Shown here piece by piece: positions 1 to 9,044 of a stretch of 64,000 nucleotides of DNA. A program made the translations under genes and the position numbers. This stretch comes from Deinandra increscens subsp. villosa (taxonomy: Eukaryota > Streptophyta > Magnoliopsida > Asterales > Asteraceae). The notes under the pieces were generated by a model that ran no database searches, was not told where the DNA came from, and worked only from the letters and a program-made list of their open reading frames with translations. The stretch covers positions 23,295,896-23,359,895 of the forward strand of contig JBCNJP010000003.1 in NCBI GenBank assembly GCA_039602395.1, given 5' to 3'. Every line of letters starts with the position of its first letter. The stretch's first letter is position 1.

Positions 1-69
1 ATGCTAATGTATGAGTGCTAGGCTTGTAAGCCCCAACGTAGGGTAAGGTGCGCCCATGATGATGTGATG

Positions 70-674
70 TAGAGGTGCACATTTCGTTTTTTTTAAAGAA
101 ATCGGTTTCGGTTCCGGTTCTAGTCAACAGTAAAATAACCGGTTCCTTCAAGAATCGGTTCCGGTTCGGTTCTCAAGGCAAATAATTGGAACTGGTTCCA
201 CCGATTTCGGTTCGGTTCCAAACCGGTTTTTAAAAAACTGATACTTGATGTTGATTTTTTGCTGCCATGCTGTTTTTTTTAAACCAATATTTTGCAAACA
301 AGTTTTTATCAAACATCAAATAAACGAGATTATTTTTTTTTTGCGTTTTTTAAAGAGTTCTTTTTATGTTTTTGAATGTTCTATTCAACCCATAACATTA
401 CACTACTATTTATACTAAATTATAGGAGCACTAGGGAGCCAAAAAGCAAGAAAAACGGTCAAAAACTAAGCCCCAACGGCTAGTTCTTCCAACCGACTCT
501 TGGGATCGGTTCCAAAAAAAAGTGGTTCCGGTTCGGTTCCTCTCCTAAAAACCTAGAATAGGTTAAGGACCGACGGTTTTTTTGGGACCGAATCGGTTCC
601 CTAAAAAAAATGGTTTGGAACCGGTTCGGTTCGCCGGTTCCTGTCCTGGAATCGGTTTTTTTTGTGCACCTCTA
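70..674. mobile_element. Non-autonomous hAT-type element
   Basis: The segment opens with TAGAGGTGCAC (70-80) and closes with the exact complement GTGCACCTCTA (664-674). It is flanked by ATGTGATG (62-69) and ATGTGGTG (675-682), an 8-bp target duplication with one mismatch, as expected for hAT transposons. The interior is rich in GGTTCGGTTCC-type iterations on both strands and has no transposase-like ORF, so any mobility would depend on a transposase supplied in trans. The two ORFs of 74-80 codons inside it are low-complexity readings of the repeats, not genes. Confidence 0.85.
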
Positions 675-834
675 ATGTGGTGTACGCTTCCCACGGAAAC
701 ACCATTACACCACCACCCAAGCCACATTTTTCCATTCCTCCTCAGCGGTGAAGGTGCCACACTCCAACCCCTCTGTTTTCTTCTCATCTCTCTGACTTTA
801 TTCTTTACTTTTCAATTTAAATGAAGATAAATTG

Positions 835-1405
835 ACCCGCACGAAAAAATTTACGAATATTGAATTTTGATAATACCAGTTATTATTTATTGGCCGATAT
901 TAATCTGTATTTCATTTATTCCTTATAATAAACTAGATTTTAAAAGTATTGGATTTTATTAACCGGCGTTAAATAACCACTAACGCATTTAAGTAAAATT
1001 TTACTTTTTGATGATTGAGCATCAACGGTGACGTCTTATCTGACATGTTTTTGATGTATGTGAAGAATTTTTTTTAAAAAAAAACAACCAATCATGATTA
1101 AAAACTATAAAAATCATAAACAAAACATTTCTTTATAGTATCATAACATACAAAAATCCTAGAAAAACCTTTATGTTTGAGCCCAGACATAAAAAACATG
1201 TCAACATAAAAAACGCCAACATGATGCTCAGTCATCTAAAAGTGAAATTTTACTTAACGACGTTAGTGGCAATTTAACAACGGTATAATAGATTCCAATA
1301 CCTTTAAAATCTGGTTTATTTTAGAGAAGAAATGAAATACGGATTAATATCGACCAATAGGCAATAACTGAGATTATTAAAATCTAATATTCCAAAAATT
1401 TACCC
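835..1405. repeat. Foldback element with long inverted arms
   Basis: The left arm (about 848-1050) is complementary to the right arm (about 1190-1400) over roughly 200 bp at about 75-80% identity; both carry the landmark GGCCGATATTAATCTGTATTTC or its complement in diverged form. The centre (1050-1190) is A+T-rich. No ORF is present. Long-arm foldbacks in plants are usually non-autonomous Mutator-like elements or MITEs; target duplications are too decayed to decide. Confidence 0.7.
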
Positions 1406-2144
1406 GTGTTATCATGTTTCAATTTCCAACATGGTTGAAATTATTGAATGGAATTGAAATTCAAAGGAATTTGAATTAATTCTAGTGAAAAGCTAAAAGG
1501 AGTTTGATTGGTAGATATAAAAAAGTAACTCGAATGTTATAAAACTGAAATGACCAAATTAACCCTCACTTCCTTTCCTATCTTTAAACCCCTGCAACCC
1601 TAATCTGGACATCATTTCCTTCCAAAATCACCACCACCACCAAGATACGGGTTATCAGCGCCTCCCCAAATCGCCGCTGAAATAGTAGCCCATAAGGCGC
1701 CATAACCATTTTCAAAAACCATACTACCGCCTCCGCAAATCTCTGGCAAAACCCCAGACTATGGAGGTAACTGGTTGTTGTCTTCGCCTTCTGCCATAAC
1801 CTTTGTCATGTTCACCGTTTTCTTGAACTTAACCTCAATCCACCCGCCTCTTCTCTTCAATCTGGGTTTGGATTCGAAGATTGTGGCAAAAAAGGTAGAT
1901 CGATTCAAGAATGAAACAAATCGAATTAGTTCTCAATTGATTTTCATTTCTTTGTCTGGTTCGTTTTTATTGGGTTGTTTTTTGCTTCGATTTTTGTTCA
2001 CTAAATAGTGATTTTGATTTTGTTTCACGGGTGATTCTGGTTTATTAATATTGGATATGATTTTGGTTTCATCAAATGTTTAGGATAACGAGGCTACTTT
2101 GGTAATGTATAAACATTCCATTGGTATGTTTTAATTTCCATCGC
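1406..2144. other. Intergenic, no convincing gene
   Basis: A C-rich stretch at 1560-1760 reads like a plant 5' leader (repeated CACCAC and CCGCC runs) and is followed by a 77-codon ORF at 1775-2008 with a hydrophobic end. No family is recognisable and no splice structure extends it, so it is recorded as intergenic DNA, possibly a decayed gene fragment. Confidence 0.4.
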
Positions 2145-2293
2145 CACTAGGGCGGATTGTTGAATTCCATCAACCAAGGGAATTTTAAGGAATTCATTCC
2201 ATTCATTTTTGAACCAAACATAATTTTGGACGTAATTCATTTCAATTCCTCCCCATATCCCACAGAAATCCCTGAACCAAACAAGCCCTTAGA
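2145..2293. repeat. Candidate Tourist-like MITE
   Basis: A short segment begins CTAGGGCGGATTGTTGAATTCC-like and ends GAACCAAACAAGCCCTTAG. The ends are imperfect inverted repeats of the GGGCTTGTTTGGTTC type common in plant PIF/Harbinger-derived MITEs. The interior alternates GAATT and CATTCC motifs. The trinucleotide flanks are CTA and TTA, a poor match to the TWA target site of that superfamily, so the call is tentative. Confidence 0.35.
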
Positions 2294-2394
2294 ATCTTAT
2301 AAAATCCTTTTATTGTTAAAATTCAATTTATCGAGGTTTTTAATTTCTATTGCATAGCAAATTACAAGGAGATAGAAGGCAAACAGGCAACAAG

Positions 2395-2718
2395 CTACAC
2401 CGCTAAACCTTTTTGTATAGCAAAACCAAGCCGTTTAAAAACTACATTCATAGATCTAGGTGTCATGACATTACTGTGCATGACACGTTGGACCATGCCA
2501 AGTAGCTCGACGGCTTCAGGTGCGAGAAAGCCAAAGGTATCAAAAGCAAATGATATAAACATGTGTTGGTTGTTAAGACATGCCTTCTCATGTTTGGCTA
2601 TTTTAATGAAGCGGCTTTCAAAGCAGCATGACCTGCTGTGAAGGTACTGCACGCTAAGCTCACGACAGGGAAAACCCCTGTAAGATCCACTCATGCATGT
2701 TTCCCCCAATCCATCCAA
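2395..2718 (-). pseudogene. Repeat-associated plant ORF fragment
   Basis: A 107-aa reading contains FAFDTFGFLAPEAVELL followed by VMHSNVMTPRSMNVVFKRL and GFAIQKGLAV. From memory, this protein stretch recurs across plant genomes in predictions labelled auxilin-like or reverse-transcriptase-associated, usually at transposon-rich loci. Only that conserved core is present; the upstream half (MDGLGETCMSG...) looks unrelated and no partner domain follows, so this is a fragment. Function is unknown. No nearby element with intact ends was found to account for it. Confidence 0.45.
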
Positions 2719-3121
2719 AGACCAAAATGTTAGCTGGTCTGAGAGTTAATCTTCCTTTCAATGGATCAGTCAGGAAATTCACGGTGGCCTCTTTTTTTGC
2801 AGAAACCCCACACGCTTGAAAATGTCAAAGAGGACATCCGTAACCAAACCGTGTCGGCTAGGGATAATTGATTGAGGGGTTAAATTGGGTAAAGGTAAAA
2901 ACATGGTTCACGTAAGCGACTGACTGAGATAAAGGTTTAAAGTAAAAACGCGTCAGCGGTGAAAGGGTGCCACGTAGGACGAGATTGACGAACGTTAGAT
3001 TTTTGGACGGAAGGACCATTAAAAATACCTGCAAGAAAAGGAAAGACCGTTTTGGGCCAAAAAAGTACTTGGGATTATTATCCGCCAATACCTAACAGGT
3101 AGGATTATTAAAATCCATTTT
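2719..3121. other. Intergenic, decayed repeat DNA
   Basis: No gene is seen. A segment near 3070-3115 (GGATTATTATCCGCCAATAC and downstream) matches, in opposite orientation, a block at about 5925-5990. It therefore belongs to a dispersed repeat family found at least twice in the first 7 kb. Confidence 0.5.
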
Positions 3122-3395
3122 TCCTTTATTTATAGCATCAAAACATACAAAAATCCTAAAAAAATATTTGTCTTTGAGCACAGTCATAAAAAACATGTCA
3201 CATAAGATGCCACCGTGATGCCCAATCATCAAAAAATAAAATTTTACCTAACGGCGTTAGTGGTTATTTAACGGTGGTCTAATAGATGCCAATACTTTAA
3301 AAATTTGGTTTATTGTAAAGAATAAATGATATATAAATTAGTATCGACTAATAAACAATAACTAGGATTACTAAATTTTTGTTACCCTGTAATCA
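3122..3395. repeat. Extra half-copy of the 835-1405 foldback
   Basis: This block aligns in the same orientation with the right half of the foldback at about 1125-1390. Shared landmarks are AACATACAAAAATCCTA, CATAAAAAACATGTCA and GGCGTTAGTGG-like. Only one arm is present, so this is a solo arm or a truncated copy. Confidence 0.65.
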
Positions 3396-3659
3396 TGTTT
3401 CAATTTTCACATGGTCGAATTACTTTAGCCAATCGAATCATATATTTTTTAATAATAATGCACATTTTATGATCAAGAAATATAAACAGTGAAACAATGT
3501 CTCAATTTAATTAACTTATGTTAAAAAGTTTAGAACAACTTTAGATGGGTAAGGTTCAAATAAAAATAATTTTTATTATACAAATTTAAAAACTAATATA
3601 AAAATTCATTAAATTTTAATTAAATGAAGGCTATTTAGGTAATTTTTGTGCTTCTTCTT

Positions 3660-3900
3660 TTTTATTTTTCGTGTTTATACACATAATTACCACCTAACGA
3701 CCTAAAAAAATCTAAAAAAATCATTTTTTTATCTGTTCGACTATGGTGCATATATGCAACATATGAAACATACTATGTTGCATATATGAAACATGATATG
3801 TTTCATGTAATGCATATACGCAACATAGTCAGAAAGACAAGATGAAAAACTTCAATTTTTTTAAGTCATCAGGTGGATATGGGTGGATATACGTGAAATT
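3660..3900. repeat. Small foldback with a long hairpin core
   Basis: GACTATGGTGCATATATGC (3739-3757) pairs with GCATATACGCAACATAGTC near 3812-3830 with about two mismatches. Outer arms CCACCTAACGACCTAAAAAA and its diverged complement near 3860-3880 extend the palindrome. The core repeats GAAACATA/TATGTTTC. No coding potential is visible; it resembles a MITE. Confidence 0.55.
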
Positions 3901-4612
3901 AAATTAAAAAAATATCAAATAACCCAAAAAAAACCTTAATTTGATATAGTTTTCCTTTGATTTTTACAAGTTTGTTGAATAGATAATGGTTTATACATGA
4001 ACTTTACCACTTCAAATTCTTACAAAATCCTTTTATTGTTAAAATTACATTATATTTATTGAAGTTGGACTTTGTTATTTGTTTTGTTCGTTAGTTAATT
4101 GTTTTCTCACAATTAAACTTTATAATTCTTGTTTTATTATGATATAAGAAATCCTACATTTACTTTACCTACTAGAGCTTATGTTTATGAATTAATAGAT
4201 CATTAGTTGAAATTGGAGTCGAAGTAATTTACTATGAGAAGTAGTTTAGGAGTAAGAGCAAGATAAATTTGTTGTTATAATAATAATAAAATTTATTAAA
4301 TAATAATAAATAAATTAATTGATAATAAATGAAAAGGTTGAAAGTAATGATAAAAAGTTAAACTTTTCCAATAATTTTATAACAATAAAAATAAAGTTAA
4401 TAATAATGATATCAAATATAAGTTACAAACGATAAAGAAAAAATTATACTTTAAAAATAATAATGACTACCACGCAAACAACAGTAAACTATATATCTAA
4501 AAGTAACGGTGTAAAACTATCATTCTTTTTCCAATTATAGATGACAATGTGCACTTGTTGAGCCACTTAAACTTGATTTCGAGACTAAAGGCTCATCATC
4601 TAACATCTCTGG
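3901..4612. other. A+T-rich intergenic DNA
   Basis: No gene is seen. Around 4240-4290 the sequence AGTAAGAGCAAGATAAATTTG resembles the 3' end of the SINE at 4613-4760, suggesting a second, decayed copy of that family. Simple A+T repeats (TAATAATAAA) follow. Confidence 0.5.
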
Positions 4613-4760
4613 GTCAATGTACGACTAACCCACTTGGTAAAAGTTTTATCCTCATAGTTAGAGGTCCTGGGTTCAAACCTAGACAGTAACGTAATTAGTA
4701 TAATTTAATTTACGATGTGGGTCAGAAGTAAGAGTATGATAAATTTGCCGTTAAAAAAAA
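4613..4760 (+). mobile_element. tRNA-derived SINE
   Basis: The 5' part resembles a tRNA gene's internal promoter: ACTAACCCACTTGGTAAAAG sits at the A-box position and TGGGTTCAAACC (about 4669-4680) at the B-box, the correct distance apart for RNA polymerase III. The 3' part is non-tRNA and ends in an A-run (4753-4760). Flanks CATCTCTGGG (about 4604-4613) and AATCTCTAGG (4759-4768) look like a decayed target duplication. It is not a functional tRNA: no acceptor stem or CCA-proximal pairing is visible. Confidence 0.6.
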
Positions 4761-4917
4761 TCTCTAGGATTGTGGAGTGGACTAGGAAGGTAAGAAACCC
4801 GAGGTAATGCATAGATTGTATATGCAATGCTCAAAAGTCCATTTTTAGAAAGAAGATAAAATTGATGCAAATGAGTTTGGATGATTGCATGTAGGGACAA
4901 TATGAGGTCACTGAGGT

Positions 4918-5092
4918 TAGGGATGAGCAAAAACCTGAAAAAAACCAAAACGAATTAAAAAACCGAACCGAAAAAACCTGAAAAATCAAACCAGAAAAAA
5001 ACCGAACCGAAAGTAATGATTTGGTTTCGGCTTCATGTAGATTAAGAAATGAACCGAACCGAAAAACCGAACCGAACCGAACCGAGAGCATA
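4918..5092. repeat. hAT-like terminus with AACCG array
   Basis: The segment starts TAGGGATGAGCAAAAACC, a typical plant hAT terminal sequence, and continues into reiterated AACCGAACCGAA, the complement of the iterations in the element at 70-674. No matching right terminal repeat is visible at the far side, so this is a truncated element. ORFs here are low-complexity readings of the array. Confidence 0.5.
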
Positions 5093-6689
5093 TGTGTAAA
5101 TTAGTATTTTAGGAGGGCCATTATATATGTACTTTTTTATAGATTTGATAATCAAGAAGGAAAAATACAAAGAGTTTACCATCGAAGACGATGAAAATTG
5201 AGGTCAAGATCTTTAGTGTTAAAAACTTTTGAATTTAAAACCACTTTGTATTTGTATGGCTACACGTGTGTGACAACCCATAAATTTTCAGGTTAATTTT
5301 CAAACTCTAACTATGTGCTTAGTTAAAACTATTCGTGCATTATACTTAACCTGATATATGCATATCTGACCATTAACCTGATATATGATTGTTGGTTAGA
5401 GCGACACAGGTTATTTTCCAAGTCTAAACCCACGAACGTATTGGTAATTGCAAACTTTGAAAATAAATTTTATTACTTATTTAGTGGAACTTTAATAGTA
5501 AAAAATAAAAAATAAAAAAAATGTTTTTATTATATTATATCTCTGATTTTGTATCATAATGTAAAGTTTTGTTGTCAACTTCACCCCGAGGTATTCGCTA
5601 GCGCCCTTGACAGGTACTCCAGAATCCGTCAACGCTCGTGAAAACCCGGGTCGGTCAACATTATTAATTTTAACGACGTTAAAATAATAAAGAGACTTTA
5701 TTATTTATCACCTCCAACTTAAGTGTATAATATAAGGTTTATATTATTATCTTTCAAAAATGTTATTTATTTATTACCCAATCGGTTTTAAAGTACGTTA
5801 TAAAAGTACTTTATAACGTTAATTTGAATATTTTATTAATTTAAAGATTTCGTTTCCTATTCGCTTGTATTTTATCTTTAAAATGTTTACGTTTTATTTA
5901 CACGAAAAATGGATATAAATAATCCTACCTATTCACGATTGGCCGATAATAACCCCACCTATTTCTTTTGGAATATAACAGTCTAATCTTTATACCCTTT
6001 TTTTTTAAATAATTTTTCTGTTAAAAAAACTGACACCGTTAGTAAATGCTGACGTGGATGACTAATCATCTCATTATCTAAACTTGTTTCTACTTAAATA
6101 AACTTGAAGGACCGATCTTGTCATTTTCATAAACTTGATTTTAAGAAAAATCCCAAACACCATCCTTCTTCTCTTTCGCCATTGACTAATCACCGGTGAC
6201 CGGCCACCCCCTATAAGCACCCACCCCGCCGTCGCTAAAAACCATCACCCATCGGAATTCGTACACCATCGATCAGGTTCTTTAAATCTTCTTTCCCACC
6301 TGACAACACCACATGTGATTGTGACTGGTGGTGGTGGTGGTGGTACGGTGGAGAGGGCAACGCGTCGCCACCTACCGTCACAACCATCGCAACCGAAAAT
6401 GATTTATTTTATTCTCACATGGTAACCAAACATGATGATGGAATGATAATGATCCATTTCATTCCCTCAACCATTCCATTACCTTGTCCACATCATTCCC
6501 TCGTACATTCCATTATCTCATAATAGATAGACCCTAAATGATTTTATTAGAGAAAGAAAGAGAGATGAAAGAGAGAGCTTGTGATTTTTATTTCTTCTTA
6601 TATATATTATTTATTTAAGTAAATTACTAATACATAGAATAAAAATAATAATATTAAGGAGGAAAGTCTCAAATTTTCTATTCGTTTGT
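5093..6689. other. Intergenic DNA with repeat fragments
   Basis: No gene is seen. From about 5270 a stretch beginning TGTGTGACAACCCATAAATT and running to a CG-rich block near 5660 resembles a decayed LTR of a chromovirus (inference). The block 5918-6150 is a copy of the dispersed repeat near 3070. A C-rich leader-like segment (6170-6290) and a short GGTGGT run (about 6326-6343) follow. Confidence 0.4.
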
Positions 6690-7240
6690 TGTCACAGAGT
6701 ACTCGCTAGTAAACAATACAGTTGCATTGCTATAACGTAACGTAAAGAAAACTGAAATACAAAATGACTGTTCAACGACATTGAAAAAATTAAATTATCA
6801 TAACTAAATCGCAAACAAAAAAGACCACGTAATAACGTTAAAATTAAAAAATCAAATGCTCAATACTAAAGTATTAACCATATGATCCAAAATTATGTTA
6901 CAAGACTATATCCTTTTCTCCAACAACTTAGGACTTGTCACGTGCGGATCAAAAAATAAAATAAAATAATAGGAATGGGTACTTTAGTATACAATAAGAC
7001 AAAAAACTACTTTATTATAGCTATTATGGCAAAGGAAAAAACATTGCTATAATGCGACGTGAAGAAAATGAAAATACATAATGATCGCGTAACGACGTCA
7101 AAAAATTATTGTTAATAAATCGCAAATTACAAAAAGACTACGTAACAATGTTGAAATTAGAAACCGAACACTCAAAATGTTGAGTCCATGACTTAAAAGT
7201 TATGTTACATAACTGTACTCGACTACTCGTTACACTACCA
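6690..7240 (+). repeat. Diverged tandem duplication, period about 315 bp
   Basis: A block starting TTGCTATAACGTAACGTAAAG (about 6727) recurs at about 7043 as TTGCTATAATGCGACGTGAAG. Collinear landmarks over roughly 190 bp include AACGACATTG/AACGACGTCA, AATCGCAAAC/AATCGCAAAT and TTATGTTACA in both. Identity is around 70%. No ORF spans it. Confidence 0.6.
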
Positions 7241-7517
7241 CTTATGTGCTAAACTCATCACACTCGGAATATAAAAAACACATTTTTTGTTGTTGTTACT
7301 TTAGCAAAAAATTTAAAGAAAAAAAATCTATTTTGTTGTAGCTAGTGTGGTAAAACCAGAAAAGAGATAATAGTAATAATCTAGAAACTATACATTACTT
7401 TAGCATAGCTATAACTAGGCATTTGTAAAATGGTTATATAGGAATTCTTAATCATTCGAGTTTTCCAAGGTTTTTTGGTCTTTTCTTAGAAAAACTTATA
7501 GAAAAAATTAAATAACC
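7241..7517. other. A+T-rich spacer, nothing recognised
   Basis: No gene, terminal repeat or structured element is seen. Confidence 0.4.
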
Positions 7518-8189
7518 TTACCAAAGAGGACTCAAGACAATTAAAAATTTAAAAACATCAAGCCATGAATTAAAAATAATTAAAAAAACCATGTTAAAAG
7601 CGAGACTAACTCTTAAATTTAAGACCTTCACCAGACTCACTGGCTCCAGCGACCCCAACATCCTCATCAAGCCCACCCACTGGTTGCGGATGACGCAACC
7701 GGTAATAATATCCAGCATCTCCCTGTAACTTCACTGCAACTTTAATTTGACAAAGGCCCTTGTGATCCAAAATGCGAGGCAACTGTAACTCCACCGACCC
7801 GATTAGCATCCCCCAGGTCAGCACCAACATTCTGGGCAATGGTAGTAATGAACCCTACGCAACAAATATTGCCCCCCTTGATGCTCAACTGGTTGCTCAA
7901 AAGCTCTGCAAGATAGTGTGCAAGTGCACATGGCTTGTTGTTAGCCAGACAATACAAGTAAAACAGATCTTGTATGCCTACCACATCCTGACTCCTAACA
8001 TGTGGGATGATTGAGTTAGCAATCAACTTTTGTAATAACTTAAAGAAAGAGTCATAACATCCCCCAATACGGTTGTTCGTTGATTTCCACCTCGTATCCG
8101 AAACTGTGTTCCACCACCCTTCCATAATGTTCTGGTCAACGACAGAAACAGCCTCACGGTATATTGGAGTAGCCAACTCCTCCTGCGTG
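7518..8189 (-). pseudogene. ORF1-like plant transposon protein, C-terminal part
   Basis: A 154-aa reading (7742-8206) contains SIIPHVRSQDVVGIQDLFYL followed by an alanine- and leucine-rich helix and a GFITTIAQNVG-like motif. The pattern (helical region, a 'ready to open' LFYLYCL core, then glycine-led I/A-Q-x-x-G) resembles the ATHILA ORF1/putative plant transposon protein families (PF03078, PF20167). The frame shifts near 7745-7790 and continues to about 7606 in another frame. The upstream part of the same protein lies beyond the Copia inserted at 8198-14349. A structural gag-like or accessory role is known only by family resemblance; this copy is dead. Confidence 0.5.
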
Positions 8190-8194
8190 TATAA
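8190..8194. repeat. Target duplication ATAAT (left copy)
   Basis: ATAAT here and at 14350-14354 flank the gag-only Copia. Three extra bases (TCT, 8195-8197) separate the left copy from the LTR's TG. Confidence 0.7.
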
Positions 8195-8197
8195 TTC

Positions 8198-8519
8198 TTG
8201 ATACATAATTTGTGCATCGTGTGAAGTATCAAGTCAAGACAATATGAAGATCAAGACAAAGGTTTGCTGCCAGCCGAACTTGGTCCGAACCTGAGGTTCG
8301 GATCAGGCGAACCTCAAGTTTGCCTAGGGTTCGGCCAGTCGACTATATATAGGAGTTTGTGCTTTGTAATCAAGAACTGAGTGAGCTAGATAAGATCTTC
8401 TGAGTCAGTTTCACTGTGTTTTTGAGTTGTAATTGTTCGTTTGATCAATAAAACAACTCTTAATTATGTGTTTCGATATAGCTAGATCGAGTAGATAATC
8501 CGATGCTCACGCATTTTCA
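8198..8519 (+). repeat. 5' LTR of gag-only Copia
   Basis: 322 bp, TG...CA ends. It contains GGTTCGGATCAGGCGAACCT-type repeats of the word GGTTCG, a TATATATAGG box near 8344 and AATAAAACAACTC near 8448. It matches the copy at 13998-14349. Confidence 0.85.
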
Positions 8520-8521
8520 AG

Positions 8522-8533
8522 TGGTATCAGAGC
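8522..8533 (+). promoter_or_regulatory. Primer-binding site, initiator-Met tRNA type
   Basis: TGGTATCAGAGC lies two bases after the LTR and is the standard complement of the 3' end of plant initiator methionine tRNA, used to prime minus-strand synthesis. Confidence 0.9.
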
Positions 8534-9044
8534 TATCTAGTTCATTCTACTGATATACGATTGCTATTTTCAGAGTTTTTGAAGCAAAATGTGTTGTTTT
8601 TGGTGAATTTTCAGTGTTTTTACGAGTTTTTGAACATTTCGGTCATGTATTTCATGAATATTTCACTTCTAAATCATTCTTCATCATTTGTTCTGATCAA
8701 CTGCTGCAAATCTCGTTCAAATCTGTCCAAATTCGTAAATTTTGAGTGAAAATGATTCAGTTCTGCTGAGGACTTTTCTGTTCGAATAACCGTCGCCCGA
8801 ACTCTAGGTTTGGCTAGGGTTCGTCTGTCCGAAGTTCACGTTCGTTTCATGTTCGGGTCAAAGTCCAAGTCCATCTAAGGTTCGTTTTAGGTTCGGGTCA
8901 GAAGGTGTGTTCGGATAAGGTTCGGCTCTAGTTTGGCTATATTCTTGTTCGGAAAAGGTTCGGTAGTGTTTTCAGTTCGCATAAGCTAGGTTCAGATAAG
9001 GTTCGGGTATAGTTCGGACCATCAGGGTTTGAAACTTTTTCAAG

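Noticed and set aside
1775..2008. A small membrane protein gene
   Set aside because: A hydrophobic C-terminus alone is weak evidence in A+T-rich DNA; no homologous pattern, splice structure or clear promoter.
4613..4760. A functional tRNA gene
   Set aside because: A- and B-box-like words are present, but no acceptor or anticodon stem pairing is visible, and an A-run plus flanking repeats fit a SINE.
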